A DNA stretch of 64,000 bases from UBA6244 sp963676875 (GTDB taxonomy: Bacteria > Bacteroidota > Bacteroidia > Bacteroidales > F082), in NCBI GenBank assembly GCA_963676875.1, contig OY781436.1, positions 1,488,001-1,552,000 on the forward strand, in the 5' to 3' direction. How positions within the stretch are numbered: position 1 is the first letter of the stretch; every line of letters starts with the position of its first letter. The translations under genes were made by a program, and so were the position numbers. Below, in pieces: positions 51,271 through 59,321 of the stretch. The notes beneath the pieces are model-generated. The model made no database searches. It was not told the DNA's origin and saw only the letters and a program-made list of their open reading frames with translations.

Positions 51271-51297
51271 CTCATATCCAAAATATAACTACATTTG
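51271..51297 (+). promoter_or_regulatory. Shared accessory-gene promoter, copy 1 (-7 box TACATTTG)
   Basis: CTCATATCCAAAATAT, three variable bases, then TACATTTG. The same 27-base layout occurs at 52323-52349 and 56984-57010. The -7 box is at 51290-51297, followed by a 119-base leader before the barrel gene. The rest of the 357-base gap shows the terminator only. Confidence 0.7.
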
Positions 51298-51416
51298 GGT
51301 GCTACAAAACTAACCAGGCTTTCATTCCGCTGAAAACCAACCACGCACCCCGTGAATCCTTGAACTAATTGAATCTGAGACTTTTCAAAAAATATATTAA
51401 TCAATAAGGTCCATAA

Positions 51417-52097
51417 ATGATGAATAAGTTAACAACACTTTTGATGATGGCATTAATCATCGCTTCAGTTTCTGAATCATATGCTCAAAGATATGGTTTT
51501 AAAGCCGGATTCAATTTGTCGAATATGTTGATGAAAGATAATGAGGATACCTATAGTGATGAATTTGAATTGAAACCGGGATTCCGTGTGGGGGTCATAG
51601 CTCAATTTCCGGAAACAGGGTTGTTTTCATTTGAATCAGGACTATTTATTACTACTAAAGGCATGAGGAACAAGGATGAAGGAACACTGGATGGAGAAGC
51701 TTATAAATACAAAAGTGTTATGACTCTTTATTACATTGACATACCACTCCAGGCAAAAGCATCCTTTGATGTTGGAAAGGTGTCGTTTTTCGGCGAATTG
51801 GGACCCTACCTTAGTATTGGACTAAGCGGGAAACTTAAAACCGAATTTTCCTACATGGGGGACACAGAAACCGATAGCGAAGAGGTTGCATGGGGATCAG
51901 ACAAAAAAGGTGACTTTCTTAAGAGACTTGATTATGGTATTGCCGCCGGTGTGGGAGTTGTAATGGTGAAGAATCTGCAGTTTGGGGTATCTTATAATTG
52001 GGGAATCGCCAATATTTCAACAACCACCGAGGGTGGAAGCAAGATAAAAAACCGCGTATTTTGTATATCACTCGGTTACCTGATCGAGTGGATGTAA
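51417..52097 (+). CDS. Porin-family outer-membrane beta-barrel protein (PorT-like fold)
   Basis: The 226-residue protein has a signal peptide (LLMMALIIASVSESYAQ) and the eight-strand barrel pattern of the outer-membrane beta-barrel family: YGFKAGFNLSNML, KPGFRVGVIAQFPE, LFSFESGLFITTKGM, YYIDIPLQAKASFDVGKVSFFGELGPYLSIGL, DYGIAAGVGVVMVKNLQFGVSYNWG and the last strand VFCISLGYLIEWM. It resides in the outer membrane with unknown ligand. Two ATG codons are adjacent (51417 and 51420). It belongs to the set of three genes with the shared promoter and begins the accessory region directly after the tRNA-Leu element. Confidence 0.87.
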   Translation: MMNKLTTLLMMALIIASVSESYAQRYGFKAGFNLSNMLMKDNEDTYSDEFELKPGFRVGVIAQFPETGLFSFESGLFITTKGMRNKDEGTLDGEAYKYKSVMTLYYIDIPLQAKASFDVGKVSFFGELGPYLSIGLSGKLKTEFSYMGDTETDSEEVAWGSDKKGDFLKRLDYGIAAGVGVVMVKNLQFGVSYNWGIANISTTTEGGSKIKNRVFCISLGYLIEWM

Positions 52098-52322
52098 TAA
52101 CCTGACCATAGTAAGAATCTGATTAAATATCAGGTATTTTTTTGAATAATTTGGTTCCAATCAACATAGCAAAAAGAGCTAATTGATTTATCTTTGAAAG
52201 TCCTTGGCTGACTTCCCCATTTTCGTGTCCATTGCGATAAACAGGTTGCTATATTAAGCGGGTACGCTGGAATTAAGTGTGCTTTTTTGCAATCTCCTTA
52301 TAAAAACGCAGTTCAGAAGTTG
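52098..52322 (+). other. Intergenic region upstream of the LRR-like gene
   Basis: A weak hairpin (CTGAT at 52119-52123 / ATCAG at 52129-52133) followed by a T-run to 52143 may end the barrel gene. Otherwise no gene is seen. Confidence 0.4.
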
Positions 52323-52349
52323 CTTATATCTAAAATATTGCTACATTTG
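52323..52349 (+). promoter_or_regulatory. Shared accessory-gene promoter, copy 2 (-7 box TACATTTG)
   Basis: CTTATATCTAAAATAT, three variable bases, then TACATTTG at 52342-52349. A TTG at 52320-52322 lies 19 bases upstream of the -7 box, the expected -33 place. The leader is 101 bases. Confidence 0.72.
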
Positions 52350-52450
52350 GCTACTACAAATACAAAATTTGCACATACTACCATCCTCAATATAGTTATA
52401 GCACATCAATATCGATAGTAAGTAGTAAAACAACCAATAAATAAACCAAG

Positions 52451-54022
52451 ATGAAAAAACTAAGTTTATTGATTATGCTCGTTGTATTTGTACATACATG
52501 GGCTTTTTCCCAGTCGTGCCTTCCCGATGGGATATTCTTAACAAATCAAGTCGAAATTGACAATTTTCCATCTGACTATCCCGACTGTACCCATATAGGT
52601 GGATATGTTTGGATTCAAGGTGATAACATAACCAACCTGGATAGTTTAAGTGCTGTTACCTTAATAGATGGTTATTTAAGGATATCAGACAACACCAATT
52701 TGAAGGATGTAGATGGACTTGGCAGTGTAAATAACATAGGTGGTATCGTTGAGATTCGGAATAATCCCTCTCTGACTAGTATTGAGGGTCTTAACAGTAT
52801 TTCTTTGATAAATGGATACCTTGTTATTGCCAATAACGATTCACTTACAAGTTTAACCGGTTTAGAAAACTTAACTCATGTAAATTCTTCATTAACCATC
52901 TATGGTAATGATATACTATTGGACATCAATGCACTAAGTGGTTTATCCCATGTAGAAGGAGAAATAGTAATAGAAGCGAATCCACATCTTCAAAATCTAG
53001 GTGGGTTAGGTGGTTTGACCCATACGTTATCAGACCTTACTATTTACAATAATGACGCACTGCCGAACTTAACCGGATTAAATAATATGGTTTCAATTGG
53101 GGGAGATTTGATCGTTACCCAAAACGATAACCTTTCTGATCTCACGGGATTGGAACAATTGACGTCTATTGACGGACGGCTTAACATTTCTTCGTTACAT
53201 CAATTAACTAATATACAGGTGTTTAGCAATTTAAACCATTTGGGTTCAGACCTATACGTGGGGAGCAATTTCAGCTTAAAAAGTTTAAGTGGTTTGGAGA
53301 ATATTCAACATGTTAACGGTGATCTTAGCATTGACTTAAATGTTTTATTGACAGATCTATCCGGACTGAATAATTTGCAATCTGTTGACGGCAGATTATC
53401 CATAAGTCAAAACCATAGCTTAACAAATTTGGAAGGACTGAATAATTTGGCCACCGTAGGTTCGAGTGTTTGGATTCAATCAAATGATTCGTTGTTAAAT
53501 CTATCCGGACTGCAAAAACTTGTTGATGTAGGTGGAGGATTAATTATTGACATGAATGAAGGGTTAAATAGTTTAGAGGGGATTGAAAATATTAATCCTC
53601 AAACAATTAGCTCGTTATACATCACCTGGAATCCTAATTTGACAACGTGTGAAGTTAAAAGCGTTTGTGATTATTTGTCGGTTCCAAATCCCGATTCAAT
53701 TTCAAATGTTTTTTACAATACTACAGGATGCAACAATAGCGAAGAAGTGTTGGCGGCTTGTCGGGCAGTTTCTGTAAATGAAATGAAAAATACCACAGAT
53801 TTATATATCTACCCAAACCCGACATCAACATATCTATACATCTCGAAGCCGGAAGAATTAACCATTTCGGAAATAAGCGTGTATAACCAACTTGGTCAGC
53901 AGGTAATGAGCGAAAGGGGAATGCCCGATAAAATTGATGTGTCCGGCCTCACCAACGGAATGTACATTATTGAAGCAACCAATGAAGACATGAGGTACCG
54001 GCAGAAATTTTTAGTGAAATAA
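52451..54022 (+). CDS. Leucine-rich/receptor L-domain-like T9SS surface protein
   Basis: The 523-residue protein has a signal peptide (MKKLSLLIMLVVFVHTWAFSQ) and about fourteen ~23-residue repeats at residues ~45-400 of the form L-x-GL-x-N-L-x-x-V-x-G-x-L-x-I-x-x-N-x-x-L, e.g. SLTGLENLTHVNSSLTIYGND and DLTGLEQLTSIDGRLNISS. The repeats make a parallel-beta solenoid like receptor L-domains, which bind proteins or peptides. A Cys-containing cap (TTCEVKSVCDYLSVP) and a T9SS type A domain (LYIYPNPTSTYLYIS) follow. It should be attached to the cell surface as an adhesin or binding protein. It carries one of the three shared promoters. Confidence 0.88.
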   Translation: MKKLSLLIMLVVFVHTWAFSQSCLPDGIFLTNQVEIDNFPSDYPDCTHIGGYVWIQGDNITNLDSLSAVTLIDGYLRISDNTNLKDVDGLGSVNNIGGIVEIRNNPSLTSIEGLNSISLINGYLVIANNDSLTSLTGLENLTHVNSSLTIYGNDILLDINALSGLSHVEGEIVIEANPHLQNLGGLGGLTHTLSDLTIYNNDALPNLTGLNNMVSIGGDLIVTQNDNLSDLTGLEQLTSIDGRLNISSLHQLTNIQVFSNLNHLGSDLYVGSNFSLKSLSGLENIQHVNGDLSIDLNVLLTDLSGLNNLQSVDGRLSISQNHSLTNLEGLNNLATVGSSVWIQSNDSLLNLSGLQKLVDVGGGLIIDMNEGLNSLEGIENINPQTISSLYITWNPNLTTCEVKSVCDYLSVPNPDSISNVFYNTTGCNNSEEVLAACRAVSVNEMKNTTDLYIYPNPTSTYLYISKPEELTISEISVYNQLGQQVMSERGMPDKIDVSGLTNGMYIIEATNEDMRYRQKFLVK

Positions 54023-54036
54023 TATACATACCAAAA

Positions 54037-54128
54037 CATACGCTTTATGGTGGTTTAGGTTATGAAAATGAATATTTTAGTTCCATATATAAATCACGGT
54101 GGGCAGAAAGATTTGTGTTTGAAAGTCC
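54037..54128 (+). repeat. ~92-bp dispersed repeat, copy 2
   Basis: CATACGCTTTATGGTGG through TTATGAAAATGAATATTTTAG to GGGCAGAAAGATTTGTG; it aligns with 46846-46936 and begins 15 bases after the stop of the LRR-like gene. Confidence 0.7.
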
Positions 54129-54247
54129 GCCACAAAGCAAATGCTTCCCGTTGTGCGCAAGCATAAAAAATCTCCCGTCATGGAATGAAACAAAATTTCA
54201 AGAGAACAAATATGACCATTCTTTAGTCAAAACAAATATTAAAACAA

Positions 54248-54877
54248 ATGAAAAGTCCTGTATTGATATTCTTGATTGTGATCCTCCTTGGCTTTTCAGC
54301 CTTTGGGCAAAGAAATCTGGTTGTAGAATCAAAAGTTATTGTTATAAACCCCATTGATACGCTTAATCTCAAAGTAATCTATCAAACAGTTTTGTTTAGA
54401 CCCAAAGAGATCAATGAAACCTTTTTCAATGGCGGGATTAATTATATTGAAAATGGAGAAAGAAAGAGTATTCCTACTAGCCGATTATTAAGTTTTGAAT
54501 TTGTTGACTCATGCAAATATGTACACAAAAGAAAATTTGTCAATTCACGATTGGTTAATAACACAATAAACAAAGAATCAAGGCCCTATCAAGAGAGCAG
54601 TACGATGTTTGAAGAAATTGTAACAGGGAAAATTAACTGGTATATCAGTTATAGTACCAATCTTTATGATGGAAGCATTGTTGTATCTAATCTATTTATT
54701 AAGGATGGAGAATGGGATAATTGGGCCAATTTCAGAAGTGTAAAAAAAACTTTAATCAAACTCATGTCGGACAGACCTGATTTGGTTGAAAAAATAAAAA
54801 ACACCAAGTTTCCAGGAAATCAGGATAAAGTTATTCCAATAGCAATAGATTATTTAAGGCAATACAACCAACAATAG
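54248..54877 (+). CDS. Secreted hypothetical protein (209 aa)
   Basis: The protein has a clear signal peptide (MKSPVLIFLIVILLGFSAFGQ) and a mature part of ~188 residues with mixed strands and helices, e.g. LNLKVIYQTVLFRPKEINETFFNGGINYIENGE and ITWYISYSTN-like segments near residue 130, ending in a helical basic region (SVKKTLIKLMSDRPDLVEKIKNTKFPG). No lipobox and no T9SS tail is present, so it is probably periplasmic. I do not recognise the family. Its A+T-rich composition matches the neighbouring accessory genes. Confidence 0.72.
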   Translation: MKSPVLIFLIVILLGFSAFGQRNLVVESKVIVINPIDTLNLKVIYQTVLFRPKEINETFFNGGINYIENGERKSIPTSRLLSFEFVDSCKYVHKRKFVNSRLVNNTINKESRPYQESSTMFEEIVTGKINWYISYSTNLYDGSIVVSNLFIKDGEWDNWANFRSVKKTLIKLMSDRPDLVEKIKNTKFPGNQDKVIPIAIDYLRQYNQQ

Positions 54878-55278
54878 TGAGTCAACTACCAAAGGAACTA
54901 TTTGACAAAAAAATGAATATTGAAAGTTCAGTTTTTTTGGACTCGAAAAAACAATTAAAGGCATAGACTTAAATAACAAGATTTAGCATTGGTGATTATG
55001 ACAAGGACATTTTGGTCTCAGCAATTCTCAAACTTTTTGATGTATAAATAATTGGCTTTTCGGAGTGGGCTCACCTTTTGGATTATTTCAAGTGCCCATT
55101 TGTTCCTATATGCTTAATCGCAGATGTTTTAAAGAGAGGATTTTCAATTGTATGCCTAGTGCTAGCATATCTGGATATGACTAATTGGGGTCACACAGAA
55201 AATTTTTGTCCATTTTTTTCAAAATGAAGAATATATGCAACTAACCATCAAAATGACCATTAATTAAATTAATACAAA
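54878..55278 (+). other. Gap with possible remnant coding sequence
   Basis: Near 55034-55180 one frame stays open for ~46 codons without an ATG at its start (NNWLFGVGSPFGLFQVPIC and further to SASISGYD). It resembles a fragment of a gene but no family is recognised. Otherwise A+T-rich with no structure seen. Confidence 0.3.
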
Positions 55279-56697
55279 ATGAAAAAAATCGCCACATGGC
55301 TAATTGCCATCCCATTATTAAGTTGTTTAATTTTTATTTCATCATGTAAAAAGGATGACAGCGGGCCTGTTCTCCCCGACATACAAAACATTACGTTTAC
55401 ACAAACAGGGAATCTTACAGTAATCTCCTGGAAAGCTGTACAAGAAGCACAATCATATATGGTTAGTGTTGATGGGATAGCGGCATCAGCATATCCAATT
55501 GTAAACACAAACTTTGGTATAACCTCATTGGCAGATGGTGCAGAGATTAAGATTGATGCCTTCATGGATCCATTATTGAGCAAAATAATTGCATCTACAA
55601 CAACGATTTTTGAAAAACAGTCATCAGCAAGTGTAAATAATATTGAATTTATTGAAATGGGTGGAAATGTGGTTGTTACATGGGATCCTGTGGCAGATGC
55701 TAAAAGCTATATGGTAAGTATAGCAGGTATTCCTGTTTCTGAATATCCCATTACTAGTACTTCGTATAATGCCGGATCGTTAATGAATGGTGTTGCTGTA
55801 GAAGTGGAAGCATTTAGTGATTCTCAGGCAACACAATTAATTGCCACAGGAACTTCAATATACAATAGTCAAGGGGTTGGCTCAATAACAAACCTAGAAT
55901 TAATTGACTACGATTATGGAGTTTCAGTAAGTTGGGATTCGTTTTACGGAGCAGATTATTATATGATCCTAAAAAACGGGCAACCTGCCATTTCATCTCC
56001 TATCACCTACACTCAATATCAGCTTGGAACTTTATTAAATGGAACTATAATTACTGTTGAAGCATATGCTGATGGCACACTACAAAATTTAGTGGCCATA
56101 GGTGAAATTGTGTATTCTTCAACCGAATTGCGTCCCAACCCGGTAACATCTCTCGCTCAAGATAACATTGGTAGTAATTTCGTATCACTTTCCTGGATCA
56201 ATCCGTCAGGTGAATTTACAGCAATTGAAATATATAATGGCCAACGTGTTGAAGGTAACACTAGCAATATGGTAAAAAAACTCACATCAGGAGAAATATC
56301 TACTACCATATATGATCTTATTGATGACTATACTTACAATTTCTATGTATATGCAGTTAATGAAAATAACTCTTCCGAGATGATGAAATACTCAGAAGGT
56401 AGTTCAATAACTGTAACTACAGAAATGGAGGAGACCAACCTAAACGGAACTGAATGGTATAAGCCTGACGGTGTTGGTTATGCTGATGAAATGACACTTA
56501 CCTTCCACGAAAATACAGTAGATTGGCAAGATGGGGATGACTATTTTTATGAAGGATTATCCTATTCATATGATCCCATTACCAGAACAGGTGTTATTGA
56601 TGAAGGAGGATATTATGATGGTGATTTCAGTATCGACCAAAATGGAATTTACCTAACACTTATGGGTGATTTAGTATTTATGAGAATTCAAAAATAG
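55279..56697 (+). CDS. Lipoprotein with three internal ~83-residue repeats and an Fn3 domain
   Basis: The 472-residue protein starts with a lipoprotein signal (LIAIPLLSCLIFISSCKKDD, lipobox SSC near residue 23). Three tandem beta-sandwich repeats follow (residues ~37-115, 120-200, 203-280), each with a V-x-W-D/K start (TVISWKAVQEAQSYMVSVDG; VVVTWDPVADAKSYMVSIAG; VSVSWDSFYGADYYMILKNG). Then comes an Fn3 domain (SLAQDNIGSNFVSLSWINP) and a C-terminal ~85-residue lipocalin-like domain (NLNGTEWYKPDG). It is probably an outer-membrane-anchored surface protein. No enzymatic motif is seen. A strong terminator follows. Confidence 0.82.
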   Translation: MKKIATWLIAIPLLSCLIFISSCKKDDSGPVLPDIQNITFTQTGNLTVISWKAVQEAQSYMVSVDGIAASAYPIVNTNFGITSLADGAEIKIDAFMDPLLSKIIASTTTIFEKQSSASVNNIEFIEMGGNVVVTWDPVADAKSYMVSIAGIPVSEYPITSTSYNAGSLMNGVAVEVEAFSDSQATQLIATGTSIYNSQGVGSITNLELIDYDYGVSVSWDSFYGADYYMILKNGQPAISSPITYTQYQLGTLLNGTIITVEAYADGTLQNLVAIGEIVYSSTELRPNPVTSLAQDNIGSNFVSLSWINPSGEFTAIEIYNGQRVEGNTSNMVKKLTSGEISTTIYDLIDDYTYNFYVYAVNENNSSEMMKYSEGSSITVTTEMEETNLNGTEWYKPDGVGYADEMTLTFHENTVDWQDGDDYFYEGLSYSYDPITRTGVIDEGGYYDGDFSIDQNGIYLTLMGDLVFMRIQK

Positions 56698-56730
56698 TTT
56701 ATGGTTGAGGCTTTCTTGATTTAAATTATT

Positions 56731-56762
56731 AAAACCCCTGTCGGTAAAACAGGGGTTTTTTT
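56731..56762 (+). terminator. Rho-independent terminator after the repeat lipoprotein
   Basis: Stem AAAACCCCTG (56731-56740) / CAGGGGTTTT (56750-56759), 9-base loop, T-run. Confidence 0.92.
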
Positions 56763-56795
56763 ATTGCTAGATCAGATCAAATTTTAGCCTGATTA

Positions 56796-56911
56796 ATAAC
56801 AACTATAAATTGAAGTTAACACTACGTTGTTTATGTATAATGCCGATATAGAATTGAAGAGGTTTCAGGAGCGAAGCGAACTTAAAGCTCATTTCAATTC
56901 ATAATCGGTAT
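56796..56911 (-). repeat. Copy of the ~116-bp inverted-repeat element
   Basis: It runs from ATAACAACTATAAATTGAA to TTCAATTCATAATCGGTAT, the same orientation as 30140-30254 and opposite to 41120-41235, with very few differences from both. Confidence 0.85.
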
Positions 56912-56983
56912 TACAAGCACATGTTGCACAGTGGTAGCACATTTTATGACGATAAAACAAATAAAATTTCGGTTCAAAATATC

Positions 56984-57010
56984 CTCATATCCAAAATATG
57001 GCTATATTTG
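56984..57010 (+). promoter_or_regulatory. Shared accessory-gene promoter, copy 3 (-7 box TATATTTG)
   Basis: CTCATATCCAAAATAT, three variable bases, then TATATTTG at 57003-57010. The first 16 bases are identical to copy 1. It is followed by an unusually long leader of 260 bases before the lipoprotein gene. Confidence 0.65.
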
Positions 57011-57270
57011 AACCGGTAAAACTACCCCTACTACTACGAATCTCAAACAAACTAGATCCATCAGGAAATTGTTGTTGGCAGTCGGCATCGATTGAATGCG
57101 ATGGTGTTTTGATAAAACGTTTCTTATGAAGAACTTAACACATATTTGATTTGATAATTCTAAAATGGGCAACACGTGGCTTGCATCATCCATCAGGCCA
57201 CAAGCAAAATTAAAATCCTTATCAACCTTATAAATTAAAGTAACCAGTTAAACATTAAACAAAAAATGAA

Positions 57271-57801
57271 ATGAAAAAAAGTATTTTAACCAAAGTGTTT
57301 TTACTAATTGTACTCGGGCTAACCATAGTCAGTTGTAGTAAAAAAGATGACGAAACCAATCCAACAACCGGTGATTTGGCAGGTGTATGGAATTGTACCA
57401 ATGTGCTTTACACCGGAACATCCGTATCGGAATACATGGGACAAAGTATGGTCACAGCCGAATATACGGGAGAAGGATATGATATCGATTTTACCTTTAC
57501 CATTAGCGAAAACCCAAATATTGCCACGTCAAATGGTTCGTATAGTATCGAATTGACTACAATTGCCATGGGTCAAACTGTAACCCAAAACATTGAAGGC
57601 ATTGATTTTACTTTTACCGGCGAATGGAGCAGAGAGGGTGATGCCATGACCGTTACTCAGGGTGGAGAATCAAGTGATGCTACCATAGTAAAACTAACAG
57701 ATACAGAATTGGAATTTAATATCGTGACTGTAGAAAGTGTTGAAAATGGTGGTATGACAGCCACTAGCACAACAAATACAACCATATCCTTCACCAGGTA
57801 G
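57271..57801 (+). CDS. Lipocalin-like lipoprotein
   Basis: The 176-residue protein has a lipoprotein signal (FLLIVLGLTIVSCSKKDD, lipobox VSC at residue ~22). The mature part begins with the lipocalin-like motif GDLAGVWNCTNVLYTG and continues as an eight-stranded pattern (YDIDFTFTISENPN, GSYSIELTTIAMG, FTFTGEWSREGDAMTVTQ, ELEFNIVTVES, TNTTISFTR). Such proteins are frequent in Bacteroidota envelopes; ligands are unknown. It has one of the three shared promoters and its own terminator. Confidence 0.82.
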   Translation: MKKSILTKVFLLIVLGLTIVSCSKKDDETNPTTGDLAGVWNCTNVLYTGTSVSEYMGQSMVTAEYTGEGYDIDFTFTISENPNIATSNGSYSIELTTIAMGQTVTQNIEGIDFTFTGEWSREGDAMTVTQGGESSDATIVKLTDTELEFNIVTVESVENGGMTATSTTNTTISFTR

Positions 57802-57822
57802 ATAGTTGTTTGAAAATTCATT

Positions 57823-57864
57823 AAATACTGTTGTCGTGCATAATTGCGGCAACAGTATTTTTTT
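57823..57864 (+). terminator. Rho-independent terminator after the lipocalin-like gene
   Basis: An 11-bp perfect stem (AAATACTGTTG at 57823-57833, CAACAGTATTT at 57850-57860) with a 16-base loop, followed by T-run. Confidence 0.88.
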
Positions 57865-58047
57865 CATAACCAGAGACCATTGCAAAAGTCGATAAAACGC
57901 ATGTGGAATGTTAGAATGCTATACATTAGAATCATGTACCTCGCTGAAAAATAGACGATTACAATAACTTTACCTTTCAAAGGTCTCAACCATTGATTTG
58001 CCCTAAGCTAGATGCCACAGGACATATAGAAGTACTTAACCTCCTTT

Positions 58048-58911
58048 TTAACTATCCAATCCGGGTTTCACAGCCGAAATCAATTCATAGTCAAATAGCT
58101 TTTTGTGGTAAGCTTCATAAATATACCATCCCGAACGATGGTGGTTTTGTGCAAAGATATATTTACCGGGATAAAACAAGCGATACACCCAACTGGTAAG
58201 CGGCCCCAGATAGGCTTTCCGGTTCATGTTACGCATGGTTTTCTGAATCAAGGGTGTCAGGCTCTCCTGATTCACTTCACCAAAACCCAGAGCAACAAAC
58301 TTATTCATGGTGTCTTGCATGGTGTCGATATCGGATATGGCCCAACAACTAAGCCATTTTTGCAAGGTGGCCTGGTGGATCGGTTCCTGCCCTTTTTCTG
58401 TTTTAAAATAGTCGAGCATAACCAACTTACCACCGGGTTTTAGTATACGAAAAGCTTCTTGATATACATCGGCTTTGTTGGCCGTATGACAAAAACTTTC
58501 CAGTCCAAATACCATATCGAAACTGTTGTCTTCATATCCGGTTTTGGAATAATCGCCCAAATCAAAATGAACCAAATGTTCCAATTGACTTTCTTTTGCG
58601 TTTTCGAGTGCAAGCCCATATTGTGCCTTGCTGATGGTAATTCCGGTAACCTGACAACCAAATTTTTCAGCCAGAAATAGCGATGTTCCACCCACGCCAC
58701 AACCGGCGTCCAGAATGGAGTAATTTGCACCTCCATGCACGTGTTCGGCAATCTTTTTGTTGGTATTGGTAATAGATTGGTGGAAGGTTTTGGTTTCCGG
58801 ATACCAAAGCCCAAAATGAACCCCCTTGCTTTTTTTGAGTCCCCACATCACCTGATAATGTACCAGGGTTTGATTGTAATAATTTACAATATCATTTTTG
58901 GTAAATTCCAT
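58048..58911 (-). CDS. SAM-dependent methyltransferase (gamma-tocopherol/sterol methyltransferase-like)
   Basis: The 287-residue protein has the class I methyltransferase core: motif I YSILDAGCGVGGTSLFLAEKFGCQVTGITIS (residues ~62-92), then FDMVFGLESFCHT and the post-motif RILKPGGKLVMLDYFKT. The N-terminal stretch NDIVNYYNQTLVHYQVMWGLKKSKGVHFGLWY is like that of gamma-tocopherol, sterol and cyclopropane-type C-methyltransferases that act on hydrophobic rings. It likely methylates a lipid-soluble small molecule in the cytoplasm. Substrate cannot be given. It is monocistronic with its own -7 box. Confidence 0.87.
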   Translation of the reverse strand: MEFTKNDIVNYYNQTLVHYQVMWGLKKSKGVHFGLWYPETKTFHQSITNTNKKIAEHVHGGANYSILDAGCGVGGTSLFLAEKFGCQVTGITISKAQYGLALENAKESQLEHLVHFDLGDYSKTGYEDNSFDMVFGLESFCHTANKADVYQEAFRILKPGGKLVMLDYFKTEKGQEPIHQATLQKWLSCWAISDIDTMQDTMNKFVALGFGEVNQESLTPLIQKTMRNMNRKAYLGPLTSWVYRLFYPGKYIFAQNHHRSGWYIYEAYHKKLFDYELISAVKPGLDS

Positions 58912-58930
58912 CTTTGGGCTGCTTAAGGCG

Positions 58931-58938
58931 CAAATATA
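58931..58938 (-). promoter_or_regulatory. -7 box (TATATTTG) for the methyltransferase gene
   Basis: On the minus strand TATATTTGC lies 19 bases upstream of the ATG at 58911. The rest of the gap to 59321 shows no gene or repeat. Confidence 0.6.
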
Positions 58939-59321
58939 GGGATAGTTTTGAATAGCGGAGGGAGAGCAGTGAACAGTGTACCTTTAATAGATCAAGGGAT
59001 GGTTTTAAGGTGAATGGCAAATTTCAACATAACTATAAAACAACAGTAAAACACAGTAACGGTCAATCTTTGGTATAATTCCCGAGAATGGAATGCCACG
59101 TAAATTGTATTTAGAATGCTTCTAAATCCATTGGCGTGGTGATGTCCACAAATTTTTACGCAAGTGAAAACGTAGCTCAAAGAACGCAATATGAGCAGGA
59201 TAAGATTGGGACATGGGATGACGCCCTGCCAAATGGCCGATAAATATCCCGAGGTGCATAAACGACCATAACTGACGAAATTGTTTTAATATTGGCTTTT
59301 TAAAAAGATGGCAATAGCATA

